Source: Rhodospirillales bacterium
GTDB lineage: Bacteria; Pseudomonadota; Alphaproteobacteria; Rhodospirillales; Defluviicoccaceae
Direction of reading: 5' to 3'
Assembly (NCBI GenBank): GCA_016712595.1
Contig: JADJQT010000001.1
Coordinates: 1,609,501-1,673,500 of the forward strand
DNA: 64,000 nt
In this document: in pieces, positions 8,635 through 16,367 of the stretch
Position numbering within the stretch: the first letter of the stretch is position 1
Layout: each line of letters begins with the position of its first letter
Translations under genes and position numbers: made by a program
The notes under the pieces: generated by a model
Database searches by the model: none
What the model was told of the DNA's origin: nothing
Seen by the model: the letters and a program-made list of their open reading frames with translations, nothing else

Positions 8635-9319
8635 GTTGGCCGTGCGACCGGCGCGCGCCTTGCGCGTGCCAATGCTGTCGACGGCCGTGCTGGCGGTGGC
8701 CGTTTTGGCAGTGGCTGTTTTGGCAGTGGGCATGCTGGCGATGGCGGTGCTGGCAGCATCACCGGCTTACGCCCACAAGTTGAAAGTATTTGCCACCGCC
8801 GTCGGTCCGCGCATCGATGGCAGCGCCTATTTCGTCGGCGGCGGCCCGGCGCGGGGAGCGAAAATCGTCGTCGCCACACCGGGAGGCGAGACACTGGCGC
8901 TGCTGCAGACGGACGACGACGGCAAGTTCGCGATCACTGCAACTCGGCGTGTCGATCACGTCATCATCGTCGATTGTGGCGACGGGCACGTCGCCCGTTT
9001 CGTCATCGCCGCCGAAGATCTTCCGGCTTCGTTGCCCGAATCGTCGCAGGCCGGCGCCCAGGCAGCGGTCAACCCAAATGTTTCGCGTCCGTCCGTCGAG
9101 GAAGCGATGCAGCCGGCGGGAAAAGCGGGGCCGGAGGCGCTCCCGGACGCCGTCGCCGCTGCGGTCGCGGCGCAAATTCGCCCCTTGCGCGAGCAGCTCA
9201 ACGCCTTCGAGGACGAAGTCCAGCTTCGCGACATCTTGGGTGGTCTTGGCTACATCCTCGGTCTTGCCGGTCTCGCTGCGTGGCTGCGCGCACGCCAGAG
9301 GGAGCGGGCACGGCGTTGA
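8627..9319 (+). CDS. nikL: NikL-like accessory component of nickel ECF transporter
   Basis: A 230-residue protein with a long hydrophobic N-terminal signal containing a repeated VLAVAVLAVAV-type stretch. An AYA cleavage site (near residue 44) leaves a mature N-terminus of His-Lys-Leu. It is followed by a carboxypeptidase-regulatory-like beta domain (GGGPARGAKIVVATP..GDGHVARF). After an Ala/Pro linker comes a predicted amphipathic helix (PLREQLNAFEDEVQLRDI), then one C-terminal TM helix (GLGYILGLAGLAAWL) and a basic tail. This layout is that of NikL proteins, which sit with NikK in NikKMLQO systems. It overlaps nikM by 8 bp and shares one base with nikQ. The DNA encoding the signal peptide is internally repetitive (about 8685-8755), so its length may vary between strains. 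Confidence 0.85.
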   Translation: MPELAVRPARALRVPMLSTAVLAVAVLAVAVLAVGMLAMAVLAASPAYAHKLKVFATAVGPRIDGSAYFVGGGPARGAKIVVATPGGETLALLQTDDDGKFAITATRRVDHVIIVDCGDGHVARFVIAAEDLPASLPESSQAGAQAAVNPNVSRPSVEEAMQPAGKAGPEALPDAVAAAVAAQIRPLREQLNAFEDEVQLRDILGGLGYILGLAGLAAWLRARQRERARR

Positions 9320-10092
9320 TGAACCTGCTCACCGCCGACGCCCGAAATGGCAACGGGGAAGAAACGGGCTTCGTCCAAAAGGTCGAGCCTCGCGTGCGCA
9401 TTCTCTTGAGCCTCATCTTCGCGGCGGTGACCTTGGCGCTGCGTTCTCCCGCGCTGCTGGCTGCGGCGCTGGCGCTGGCGGGCGCGCTCGCCTGTCTGGC
9501 ACGCCTGCCGCCCGCGCCGCTGCTGCGCCGACTTCTCGCGCTCGAGGCCTTCATGGTGCCGGTCGTGCTGTTCCTGCCGTTCACCGCGCCGGGGCCGGCC
9601 ATCGCCGAGATCGCCGGCTACGCGCTCAGCCGCGACGGCATAGAGCAGGCGCTGCGCCTGGTTCTGACCAGCAACGCCGTTGCTCTCACCCTGCTGTCGC
9701 TCGTCGGCACCATCGAGCCGACGACGCTGGGGCATGCGCTGCTGCAACTGGGCGTTCCCGACAAGCTCGCGCGCATGCTGCTGTTGACGGTGCGTTACGT
9801 TGCCGTGCTACACGGCGAGTACGCCCGGCTCCGGCTCGCCATGCGGGCGCGGGCGTTCCAGCCGCACTCCGACCGCCATACGTGGACGAGCTTCGGCTAC
9901 CTTTTCGGCATGCTGCTCGTCCGCAGCTTCGAGCGTTCGGAGCGCGTTGGTCAGGCAATGAAATGTCGCGGCTTTTCCGGCCGCTTTCTGACGCTGGACG
10001 CATTGCCGCCGACACGCGCCGATTGGGCCTTCGCAGGTGTCTTGTCCGCCGCGATTGCCACGCTCGGTGTTTGCCAGTTCGTCGTAGCGTGA
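9319..10092 (+). CDS. nikQ: NikQ/CbiQ-type ECF transporter transmembrane (T) component
   Basis: A 257-residue membrane protein starting MNLLTADARNGNG at an ATG that shares its A with the nikL stop. Hydrophobic segments occur around residues 30-75 and 100-125 and at the C-terminus. The two Ala-Arg-type coupling motifs of T components are visible as MRARAF (about residue 173) and MKCRGF (about residue 213), which dock the ATPases. The T component links the S component to the ATP-binding subunits. The C-terminus runs into nikO with a 4-base GTGA overlap, showing tight coupling. The long upstream open frame is not coding. Specificity comes from the neighbours, not from this subunit. Confidence 0.9.
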   Translation: MNLLTADARNGNGEETGFVQKVEPRVRILLSLIFAAVTLALRSPALLAAALALAGALACLARLPPAPLLRRLLALEAFMVPVVLFLPFTAPGPAIAEIAGYALSRDGIEQALRLVLTSNAVALTLLSLVGTIEPTTLGHALLQLGVPDKLARMLLLTVRYVAVLHGEYARLRLAMRARAFQPHSDRHTWTSFGYLFGMLLVRSFERSERVGQAMKCRGFSGRFLTLDALPPTRADWAFAGVLSAAIATLGVCQFVVA

Positions 10093-10811
10093 CACTGCTC
10101 TTTTCGCTGCAGGACGTCGGCTTTGCCTATCCCCATGGGCCCGCGATTCTCTCGCGGGTCAACTTCGAGTTGCGGCCGCGGGAGCGCGTGGCGATCATCG
10201 GCGCCAACGGCTCCGGCAAGACGACACTGCTGCACCTGCTCGTCGGATTGTGCAAACCGACAGCCGGATACCTCGTCGCTTTCGGTGCGGCGCGGAGCAG
10301 CGAAGCGGATTTTCGCGAGGTCCGCGCCCGCGCAGCGCTCCTCTTCCAGGACCCCGAAGACCAGCTCTTCTGCCCGACCGTCCTCGAAGACGTGGCGTTC
10401 GGTCCGCTGAACCTCGGCAAAACCCGCAAGCAGGCGGTTGGCATCGCCGAGCGCGTCCTTTTGGCGCTGGGCCTTGAGGGCTACGGCGCGCGCATCACCC
10501 ACAAGTTGTCCGGCGGTGAAAAGCGGCTGGTCTCACTGGCAGCGGTGCTGGCGATGGAGCCCGATGCTCTGCTGCTTGACGAGCCGAGCAACGGGCTCGA
10601 TACCGCTGCGCACGCGCGCCTGATCCATCACCTTGCCGCCTTGCCGCAAGCCCTCGTTCTCGTCTCCCACGACGAGCGCCTGATCGAAGCCTTGGCGACG
10701 CGCACTCTGCTGCTGCGTGATGGCGAGCTACAGACGCTCAACCGCTCGGAAACTTCCGACGCCACTCCCGATACGACCGAGAGTCGACAACAACCCCTCC
10801 CGATTAGCTGA
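10089..10811 (+). CDS. nikO: NikO/CbiO-type ECF transporter ATP-binding protein
   Basis: A 240-residue ABC ATPase starting at GTG 10089, overlapping the nikQ stop (GTGA). Walker A GANGSGKTT (about residues 38-46), Q-loop in LLFQDPEDQLF, signature LSGGEKR, Walker B LLLDEPSNGLD and switch His in LVSHDE are all intact. LFQDPEDQLF is characteristic of ECF-type ATPases. Only one ATPase gene is present, so a homodimer probably drives the transporter. The 3' end overlaps the convergent hemolysin III-like gene by 8 bp. Confidence 0.95.
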   Translation: MTLLFSLQDVGFAYPHGPAILSRVNFELRPRERVAIIGANGSGKTTLLHLLVGLCKPTAGYLVAFGAARSSEADFREVRARAALLFQDPEDQLFCPTVLEDVAFGPLNLGKTRKQAVGIAERVLLALGLEGYGARITHKLSGGEKRLVSLAAVLAMEPDALLLDEPSNGLDTAAHARLIHHLAALPQALVLVSHDERLIEALATRTLLLRDGELQTLNRSETSDATPDTTESRQQPLPIS

Positions 10812-11487
10812 ACCCGCCGGACAGGACAACGCCACCCAGCACGGCCGCATAGTGGCAGGCGGCGGCGGCGGCGACGAAGCCATGCCAGATGGCCTGCTGG
10901 TAGGCGAGTTGTTCCCAGAGATGAAACAGGACGCCGGCACTGTAAAGCACGCCCCCGATCGCCAGCAGCACGACGGCCGGAGTCGCCATCGCAGTCGACA
11001 AGGGGCCGATCACCACCAGAATGGTCCAGCCGAGGAAAAGGTAAAGCAGGACGGAGAGGCGCTCGAAGCGGTTTATCCAGATCAGCTTGAGCGTCACGCC
11101 GACGCCGGCGACCGCCCAGACGTAGACCAACAGCCAGCGTGCCCATCCGGCGTCGAGCTTCATCTGCAAAAACGGCGTGTAGGTCCCGGCGATCATCAGG
11201 AAGATCGCCGCGTGATCGAGCCGGCGCAGGAGGTCCTTGTGCCGCGAGGAGGGCAAGGCGTTGTAAAGCGCTGAAGTTGTCAACATCGCCAGCAGTCCGG
11301 CGGCGTAAACCAGCAGGCTCATCGTCAGCCGGTCATTTGCCTGCGGGATTGCCACCACCATAAGCACGACGACACCGACGAGACCGGCGGAGATCGCCAC
11401 GCCGTTCACGCAACAATCGGCGATCCTTTCATTGCGGCTGAGCGGGCGTGGCAGGGAAGTGCGAACACCCCAGGTTCGATACGCCAT
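10804..11487 (-). CDS. Hemolysin III / PAQR family membrane protein
   Basis: A 227-residue seven-TM protein of the bacterial hemolysin III (YqfA/PAQR) family. Conserved features are SALYN in the TM2 region, the DHAAIFLMIAGTYTP motif with metal-ligand His, and a C-terminal HLWEQLAYQQAIWHGF..CHY segment providing the two other zinc-ligand His candidates. PAQR proteins are zinc-dependent ceramidase-like hydrolases. The name hemolysin III is historical and does not imply toxicity. The gene is convergent with nikO, overlapping by 8 bp, with no room for a dedicated terminator between them. The DNA-level overlap means each mRNA could extend antisense into the other. Confidence 0.9.
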   Translation of the reverse strand: MAYRTWGVRTSLPRPLSRNERIADCCVNGVAISAGLVGVVVLMVVAIPQANDRLTMSLLVYAAGLLAMLTTSALYNALPSSRHKDLLRRLDHAAIFLMIAGTYTPFLQMKLDAGWARWLLVYVWAVAGVGVTLKLIWINRFERLSVLLYLFLGWTILVVIGPLSTAMATPAVVLLAIGGVLYSAGVLFHLWEQLAYQQAIWHGFVAAAAACHYAAVLGGVVLSGGFS

Positions 11488-11521
11488 CGTCCCACTCCGT
11501 GCATCATGGCCGGCGCAGCGT

Positions 11522-12412
11522 TCAATCGCTGACGCGCAGCATCTCGATCAGCGCGCGCAGTCCCGCCGGCAGTTGCCGGCGACTGGGATAATATAGGAAC
11601 AGGCCGGGAAATGGCGGACACCAGTCGGCGAGGACGCGCATCAGTCGTCCGCTGTCGAGATGCTGTGCGGCGTATGCCTCGAAGACAAAGGCCAGTCCGG
11701 CACCCCCCAGCGCCGCGTCAAGCATCAGCATCTGGTCGTCGAGGGTGAGCGGGCCGTCGACGTCGACCTCAAGTTCAACGCCGTCCTTCTCCAGTTCCCA
11801 GGCATAGAGCGCGCCGCTGGCGAAGCGGTAGCGAATGCAGGCGTGCGCGCGCAGGTCGTGCGGCGTCTGAGGTGGCGGCCGCTGCGCGAAGTAATCCGGC
11901 GCTCCCACGACGGAAAAGCGCACGTCCCGGCTGACGCGGACCGCCACCATGTCCTGGGCAATCCGCTCGCCGAAGCGGATTCCGGCATCGAAACCGCCGG
12001 CGACGATATCGATCAGCCGGTCATCGGTGGCGATCTCGAGGTGAATCGCCGGGTAGGCCGCGATGAAGCGGGCAATGACCGGCGCCAGGATCAGCCGTGC
12101 CGCGGCGCGGCTGACGTTTACGCGCACCGTGCCCCTCGGCGTGTCGCGAAACGCGTTCACCGTTTCGATCGCCGAAGCGATGTCGGCGAGCGCCGGATGC
12201 AGGCTGGCGAACAGCCGCTCACCTGCCGCCGACAGGCGGACACTGCGCGTCGTGCGGTTGAGCAGGCGCACGCCGAGCCGTTCTTCGAGGCCGCGCACAG
12301 CGTGGCTGAGCGCCGACGGCGACACACCGCGCTCGACAGCCGCGCGGCGGAAGCTCCGATGAACGGCGACGGCGGCGAAGTCGGCGAGATCTGCGAGGTC
12401 GGAGCGCGAAAT
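11522..12412 (-). CDS. LysR-family transcriptional regulator
   Basis: It has an N-terminal winged helix-turn-helix (FAAVAVHRSFRRAA..VSPSALSHAVRGLE) and a substrate-binding effector domain from about residue 90. The first GTG in frame is at 12325, but this would delete the first half of the HTH. The conserved frame continues upstream as SRSDLADLADF to an ATT codon at 12412-12410, preceded by a GTGAGGA Shine-Dalgarno-like sequence. An in-frame TAG lies 24 bases further upstream and there is no ATG, GTG or TTG between. I therefore extend the gene to the ATT. A rare ATT start or a local sequence error are the alternatives. It is divergent from an aldo/keto reductase 134 bp away, its likely target. 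Confidence 0.88.
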   Translation of the reverse strand: MSRSDLADLADFAAVAVHRSFRRAAVERGVSPSALSHAVRGLEERLGVRLLNRTTRSVRLSAAGERLFASLHPALADIASAIETVNAFRDTPRGTVRVNVSRAAARLILAPVIARFIAAYPAIHLEIATDDRLIDIVAGGFDAGIRFGERIAQDMVAVRVSRDVRFSVVGAPDYFAQRPPPQTPHDLRAHACIRYRFASGALYAWELEKDGVELEVDVDGPLTLDDQMLMLDAALGGAGLAFVFEAYAAQHLDSGRLMRVLADWCPPFPGLFLYYPSRRQLPAGLRALIEMLRVSD

Positions 12413-12546
12413 TGATGAATTTTCCTCACTAAGCTATACACGATTATCCGGCTTATCGTCGGCTCGACAAGGGACCATTTCAGCCGCAGGCCATTCCGGC
12501 CCGTGTTTCCGACACCGGGCCCTGGCTCCCTTGGAGGAGAGCTGCA

Positions 12547-13533
12547 ATGCAACGACGAACCCTCGGCCAGACCGGGCAGAGCATTTCCGCCATTGGCCTC
12601 GGTTGCATGGGCATGTCCGAGTTCTACGGTACCCGCGACGACGCGCAGTCACTGGACACGCTGGCCGCCGCCCTTGATCTCGGCATCGATTTTTTCGATA
12701 CCGCCGATATGTACGGCTCCGGGCATAACGAAGAGTTAGTTGGACGCTTTCTTGCCGGCCGGCGCGATCGGGTGGTGCTGGCGACGAAGTTCGGCATCGT
12801 CCGCGTGCCGGGCTCGAATGAGCGGCGGATCGACAATTCGCCGGCCTACGTCCGTGCCGCCTGCGAGGCGTCGCTCAAGCGGCTGGGCGTCGAGGTGATC
12901 GATCTTTACTACGCGCACCGTCGCGATCGCAGCGTTCCGATCGAGGAGACGGTGGGGGCGATGGCTGAACTCGTTGCCGCCGGCAAGGTGCGGTTTCTCG
13001 GGCTCTCGGAAGTCTCGCCGGCGACCTTGCGCCGCGCCCACGCGGTGCACCCGATCGCCGCCGTGCAGAGCGAATACTCCTTGTGGACGCGGGACCCGGA
13101 AGGCGGGATGCTCGACGCCTGCCGCGACATCGGCGCGACCTTCGTCGCCTACTCGCCGCTCGGCCGCGCGTTTCTCACCGGCGCGGTGGTCTCCGTCGAC
13201 GCGCTTGCTCCGGACGATTTCCGCCGGCAGAATCCGCGATTCCAGGGTGAAGCGTTCGTCAGCAACAAGCGCCTCGCCGATGCGCTGGCGACGTTTGCCG
13301 CCGCACGGGGAAAAACGCCGGCGCAGATTGCCCTTGCCTGGCTGATTGGCAAGGAGCCGCGCGTCGTGCCGATCCCGGGGACGAAACGGCGAGACTATCT
13401 GCACGAGAACGCGGCAGCCGTAAAGATTACCCTCACGCCCGACGAGATAAGCACGCTCGACGCAATGTTTGCTCCCTCCGCCATCGCCGCCGAGCGCTAT
13501 GCCGCGGCAGGAATGCAGAGCATCGAGGCCTGA
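12547..13533 (+). CDS. Aldo/keto reductase
   Basis: A 328-residue NADPH-dependent oxidoreductase of the AKR superfamily with a TIM barrel. The catalytic tetrad is visible: Asp in FFDTADMYG, Tyr in the same motif, Lys in LATKFG and His in YYAHRRD. C-terminal cofactor-binding residues lie around VVPIPGTKRRDYL. It resembles the YajO/AKR13-like group that reduces aldehydes and methylglyoxal-type carbonyls. The physiological substrate is unknown. GGAGGAGAG precedes the ATG. It is transcribed away from the LysR regulator, the classical arrangement for LysR control of the neighbouring gene. Confidence 0.95.
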   Translation: MQRRTLGQTGQSISAIGLGCMGMSEFYGTRDDAQSLDTLAAALDLGIDFFDTADMYGSGHNEELVGRFLAGRRDRVVLATKFGIVRVPGSNERRIDNSPAYVRAACEASLKRLGVEVIDLYYAHRRDRSVPIEETVGAMAELVAAGKVRFLGLSEVSPATLRRAHAVHPIAAVQSEYSLWTRDPEGGMLDACRDIGATFVAYSPLGRAFLTGAVVSVDALAPDDFRRQNPRFQGEAFVSNKRLADALATFAAARGKTPAQIALAWLIGKEPRVVPIPGTKRRDYLHENAAAVKITLTPDEISTLDAMFAPSAIAAERYAAAGMQSIEA

Positions 13534-13678
13534 GTCTTCGGGTTTCGCGCGCTGCTATCGCCTGTGTAAAGAGCCGCTCGGCGGCTGGACATCCCGCCAG
13601 CGAAGCTGATATAAGCGCTGCCTCCGCCGGGAGCCCCGGATCGTGTCGTTTCCGATGCGATTTGGTGGCGATCGTCGT

Positions 13679-13754
<76 letters not shown>

Positions 13755-13769
13755 CCCTTTCAATGGCTT

Positions 13770-13786
13770 GAGCGAAGTCATCGCTC
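13770..13786 (+). terminator. Possible terminator hairpin after tRNA-Phe
   Basis: GAGCGA and TCGCTC form a 6-bp stem around a 5-base loop, 16 bp after the tRNA 3' end. There is no following T-run, so intrinsic termination is uncertain. Confidence 0.3.
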
Positions 13787-13901
13787 CGCTTAGTCTACCG
13801 CGAGGAGACCTGTGCGCGGGTGGCGCTGGACTGACCGGTATGTCTTTGATTCAGATGTGGCTGTTGTGGTTTTGGAGGGAGTGATGGCGCATCGGGTAAT
13901 C

Positions 13902-13939
13902 GGAGTCGCTACACGAAAGTGAGCTGCATGTCCGCCAGG
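13902..13939 (+). repeat. Left 38-bp terminal inverted repeat of Tn3-like element
   Basis: Matches the reverse complement of 17570-17607 at 32 of 38 positions. The first 19 bases differ at one site only. Confidence 0.8.
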
Positions 13940-13959
13940 TGAGGACGAAAGATGTCCTT

Positions 13960-14180
13960 TCCGTCACGCGGCGAGCAGCGACGCCTTGGTCCTGAGCGCC
14001 CGCAGCTCGCCCGGTGTAAGCTGGCCTTCGGCGTCTTAGGCGTAGTCGCCGGCAAGCGACAGATGCTCCCACCCGAACGGCGCGACGTGCCGCATCATTT
14101 CAGGCCCGACGCCGAGTTCGCCGGCGGCGAGTTGAAGATTGTGACCGACTTGAGTGCCGCCAACTTCGATTTCATCTCGT
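13960..14180 (-). pseudogene. Tn3-family transposase (tnpA) C-terminal remnant
   Basis: One frame reads PEMMRHVAPFGWEHLSLAGD, then a TAA, then DAEGQLTPGELRALRT. This resembles the conserved C-terminus of Tn3-family transposases (HLSPLGWEHINLTGDY...LRPLR). The frame is broken by an in-frame stop after GDYA and the upstream body of tnpA (normally near 1000 residues) is gone, replaced by the RTX-like gene. The decayed gene points toward the left inverted repeat, the usual position of a tnpA 3' end. It is too short for a domain search to be decisive without alignment. Confidence 0.7.
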
Positions 14181-14391
14181 GAACAGGGGATCCGAGCGCT
14201 TGCAACGGGCATCGATGCGGGCGGTGCTCCGGGGTGGCGCTCATCGGCCGGGCAGATCGAGCGTCTCGATGCGGAGATGCCGGCCGGTCGGCCGGCGCCC
14301 TGGCGAATAACGAAACGTTAAACATTTCGCCCTAACCTGCAGAGGTCGGAAAAGCCGGCCGGTGTCGGCGTTCGCCCAAGAGGATCATGCG

Positions 14392-15543
14392 ATGTCGACG
14401 ACGATCAACAGCCTTTATCCGGGGATGGTGGCGCCGAACACGCGCAACTGGCAGACGGCGCTGCATCCGGACGTCAGCTCGCTGCTCGGCCGGCTCTATC
14501 CGCAGGACCAGGTGAGCCTGTCGCCGACGGCGAAGCTGATGCTGATGGTACAGGAGCAGATGGCCAAGGCCGCCGGCGGCGGCGCAGCGATGCCGAGCAC
14601 CGAGGAGCGCTGGGCGGCGCTGCAGCAGATCGCCGCCGCCGCCGCCCAGGGCACGCCGCTGTGGCAGGGCGGCGATGTCGCCCCCGCCTCGTCGACCGCT
14701 GACACGCCGACGAGCATGACCGTGAGTGCGCACACCTTTGTCACGGGTTACGAGCGCGCGGTGGTCACCGGCGGCAGCGGCGGAGACGACATTCAGGCTC
14801 TGAACGACGTGGTGATCTCGGGCGGCGTCGGGGACGACCACCTTTATGCCAGGTCCAGCGCCGTGCTCTCCGGCGGCGACGGGCGCGATTGGTTGCAGGC
14901 CGGCAAAAACGCGGTGATCTCGGGCGGTGCCGGCTCCGACCATGTTTACGTCAATTCCAACGCCGTCGTCTCGCTGGACGAGGGCGACGACATGGTCCTC
15001 GCCAGCGGCGACAATTGCGTGATCTCCGGCGGCAGCGGCAGGGACCGGATCGACGTGCGGGGGGCCAACGCCATCGTCTCCGGCGGTGATGACGAAGACA
15101 TCATCATGACCGGCCAGAACGCCCAGGTCTCGGGTGGAACCGGACAGGACGAGATCACTACGGGAGCCGGTTCGACCGTCGAGGGCGGCGAGGGCAACGA
15201 CGTCCTCTACGTCGCCCACGACAGCACCATCGTCTTCGGTCGCGGCGACGGGCAGGACCGGGTCTACGGCTACTTACGATCGGCTCATGCCGGTTCCGGC
15301 GGGAACAACTACGGCGCGGCGAGCGGCTTCGTGCGCGACAGCACCATCGCGTTCCGCGAGGGCGTGAGCGCGTCCGACCTCGCGGTCAGCGAGGCCGACG
15401 GCAACCTCACGATCGCCATCAACGGCACCACCGACCGGATGACCATCTACGGCTATTCCGACCAGGACAACCTGAAGCTCTCGTTCGCCGACGGCACCAC
15501 CGCAGCCCTCGCCAGCTTCCCCCGCCAGGCCCCGAGCGCCTGA
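14392..15543 (+). CDS. RTX-like calcium-binding repeat protein
   Basis: A 383-residue protein starting MSTTINSLYPG after an AGAGGA ribosome site. Residues about 1-110 are a non-repetitive, partly helical head without a signal peptide. Residues about 115-300 are glycine/aspartate repeats of the GGxGxDxL type (GGSGGDDIQ, GGVGDDHLY, GGDGRDWLQ, GGAGSDHVY, GGSGRDRID and so on), spaced about 18-20 residues apart and separated by a V-I/V-S turn. The tail contains GRGDGQDRVY and a small beta domain (LAVSEADGNLTIAIN). Such repeats form Ca-binding parallel beta-rolls in proteins secreted by type I systems. No type I exporter is adjacent. The gene is a passenger within the Tn3-like unit. Confidence 0.8.
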   Translation: MSTTINSLYPGMVAPNTRNWQTALHPDVSSLLGRLYPQDQVSLSPTAKLMLMVQEQMAKAAGGGAAMPSTEERWAALQQIAAAAAQGTPLWQGGDVAPASSTADTPTSMTVSAHTFVTGYERAVVTGGSGGDDIQALNDVVISGGVGDDHLYARSSAVLSGGDGRDWLQAGKNAVISGGAGSDHVYVNSNAVVSLDEGDDMVLASGDNCVISGGSGRDRIDVRGANAIVSGGDDEDIIMTGQNAQVSGGTGQDEITTGAGSTVEGGEGNDVLYVAHDSTIVFGRGDGQDRVYGYLRSAHAGSGGNNYGAASGFVRDSTIAFREGVSASDLAVSEADGNLTIAINGTTDRMTIYGYSDQDNLKLSFADGTTAALASFPRQAPSA

Positions 15544-15769
15544 CCGGCGGCCATGCGTCGTCGACGAGAGGCGAGACCAACCGTACGACCCTCCGGTCCC
15601 CATTGGAAAGGGCCGGGAGTGGCCGATGATCTCGCATCGCACCATCGGCCAGCAGCAGGTCCGGCAAAGGACCCTTTGATGGTCAAGCCCGCACCTGTCC
15701 AGCAATGCACCTTGACGACGGCTTTCCGGACGCGTTGATTACCGGACGGGAAGCTGGACAGGGACAAGG

Positions 15770-16345
15770 TTGGCGGTGGCGCTCATCGGATATGCGAGGG
15801 TATCGACCGCGGAACAGGATGCCGCCCTCCAGCTCGACGCGCTCAGCGCGGCCGGCTGCGATCCGCTCTTCGAGGATCACGCCTCCGGTGCCAAGGCCGA
15901 TCGGCCCGGCTTGGCCGAGGCGCTCTCTTACGGCCGCTCCGGCGACACGCTCGTCGTCTGGAAACTCGACCGGCTCGGCCGCTCGATGGCGCATCTCATC
16001 GACACGGTCCGCTGGCTCGAGGCGAAAGGTGTAGGCTTCCGCTCGCTCACCGAAGGCGTGGATACCACGACGCCGGGCGGCACGCTGATCTTCCACCTGT
16101 TCGGAGCGCTCGCACAGTTCGAGCGCGACCTCATTCGTGAGCGTACCCGCGCCGGCCTGAAAGCAGCCGAGACGCGCGGCCGCAAAGGCGGTCGAAAACC
16201 GACGGTCACGCCCGACAAGCTCGCCCGGGCCCGGCTGCTGATCACCGGCGGGCTGAAGGTGCGCGAGGCTGCCGCGCGACTAAAGGTAGGAAAGTTAACG
16301 CTCTACAACGCGCTCGGCCGAACCGGAGCCGCTCAGCCAGAGTGA
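15770..16345 (+). CDS. Serine resolvase/invertase family recombinase
   Basis: A 191-residue small serine recombinase. The N-terminal catalytic domain starts IGYARVSTAEQD with the nucleophilic Ser. VVWKLDRLGRS supplies the conserved Arg residues, and a long dimer helix (AQFERDLIRERTRAGL) leads to a C-terminal helix-turn-helix (VREAAARLKVGKLTLYNAL) for site binding. The start is TTG 15770 after ACAAGG; GTG 15776 is an alternative. In Tn3-family elements it resolves cointegrates at a res site, which would be expected in the 226-bp gap before the gene (15544-15769). I see no clear set of res subsites there by eye. Confidence 0.92.
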   Translation: MAVALIGYARVSTAEQDAALQLDALSAAGCDPLFEDHASGAKADRPGLAEALSYGRSGDTLVVWKLDRLGRSMAHLIDTVRWLEAKGVGFRSLTEGVDTTTPGGTLIFHLFGALAQFERDLIRERTRAGLKAAETRGRKGGRKPTVTPDKLARARLLITGGLKVREAAARLKVGKLTLYNALGRTGAAQPE

Positions 16346-16367
16346 GTTCGCCGTTCGTTCTATTCTG

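Noticed and set aside
8685..8755. Tandem repeat in the nikL signal-peptide region taken as a mobile or CRISPR-like repeat
   Set aside because: It encodes a simple hydrophobic VLAVAVLAV stretch; codon repetition of a signal peptide explains it.
8790..10811. A 673-codon frame spanning nikL, nikQ and nikO
   Set aside because: Only its last 240 codons are coding (nikO). The upstream part is an Arg/Ser-rich shadow of nikL and nikQ, and the GTGA overlap at 10089 fixes the start.
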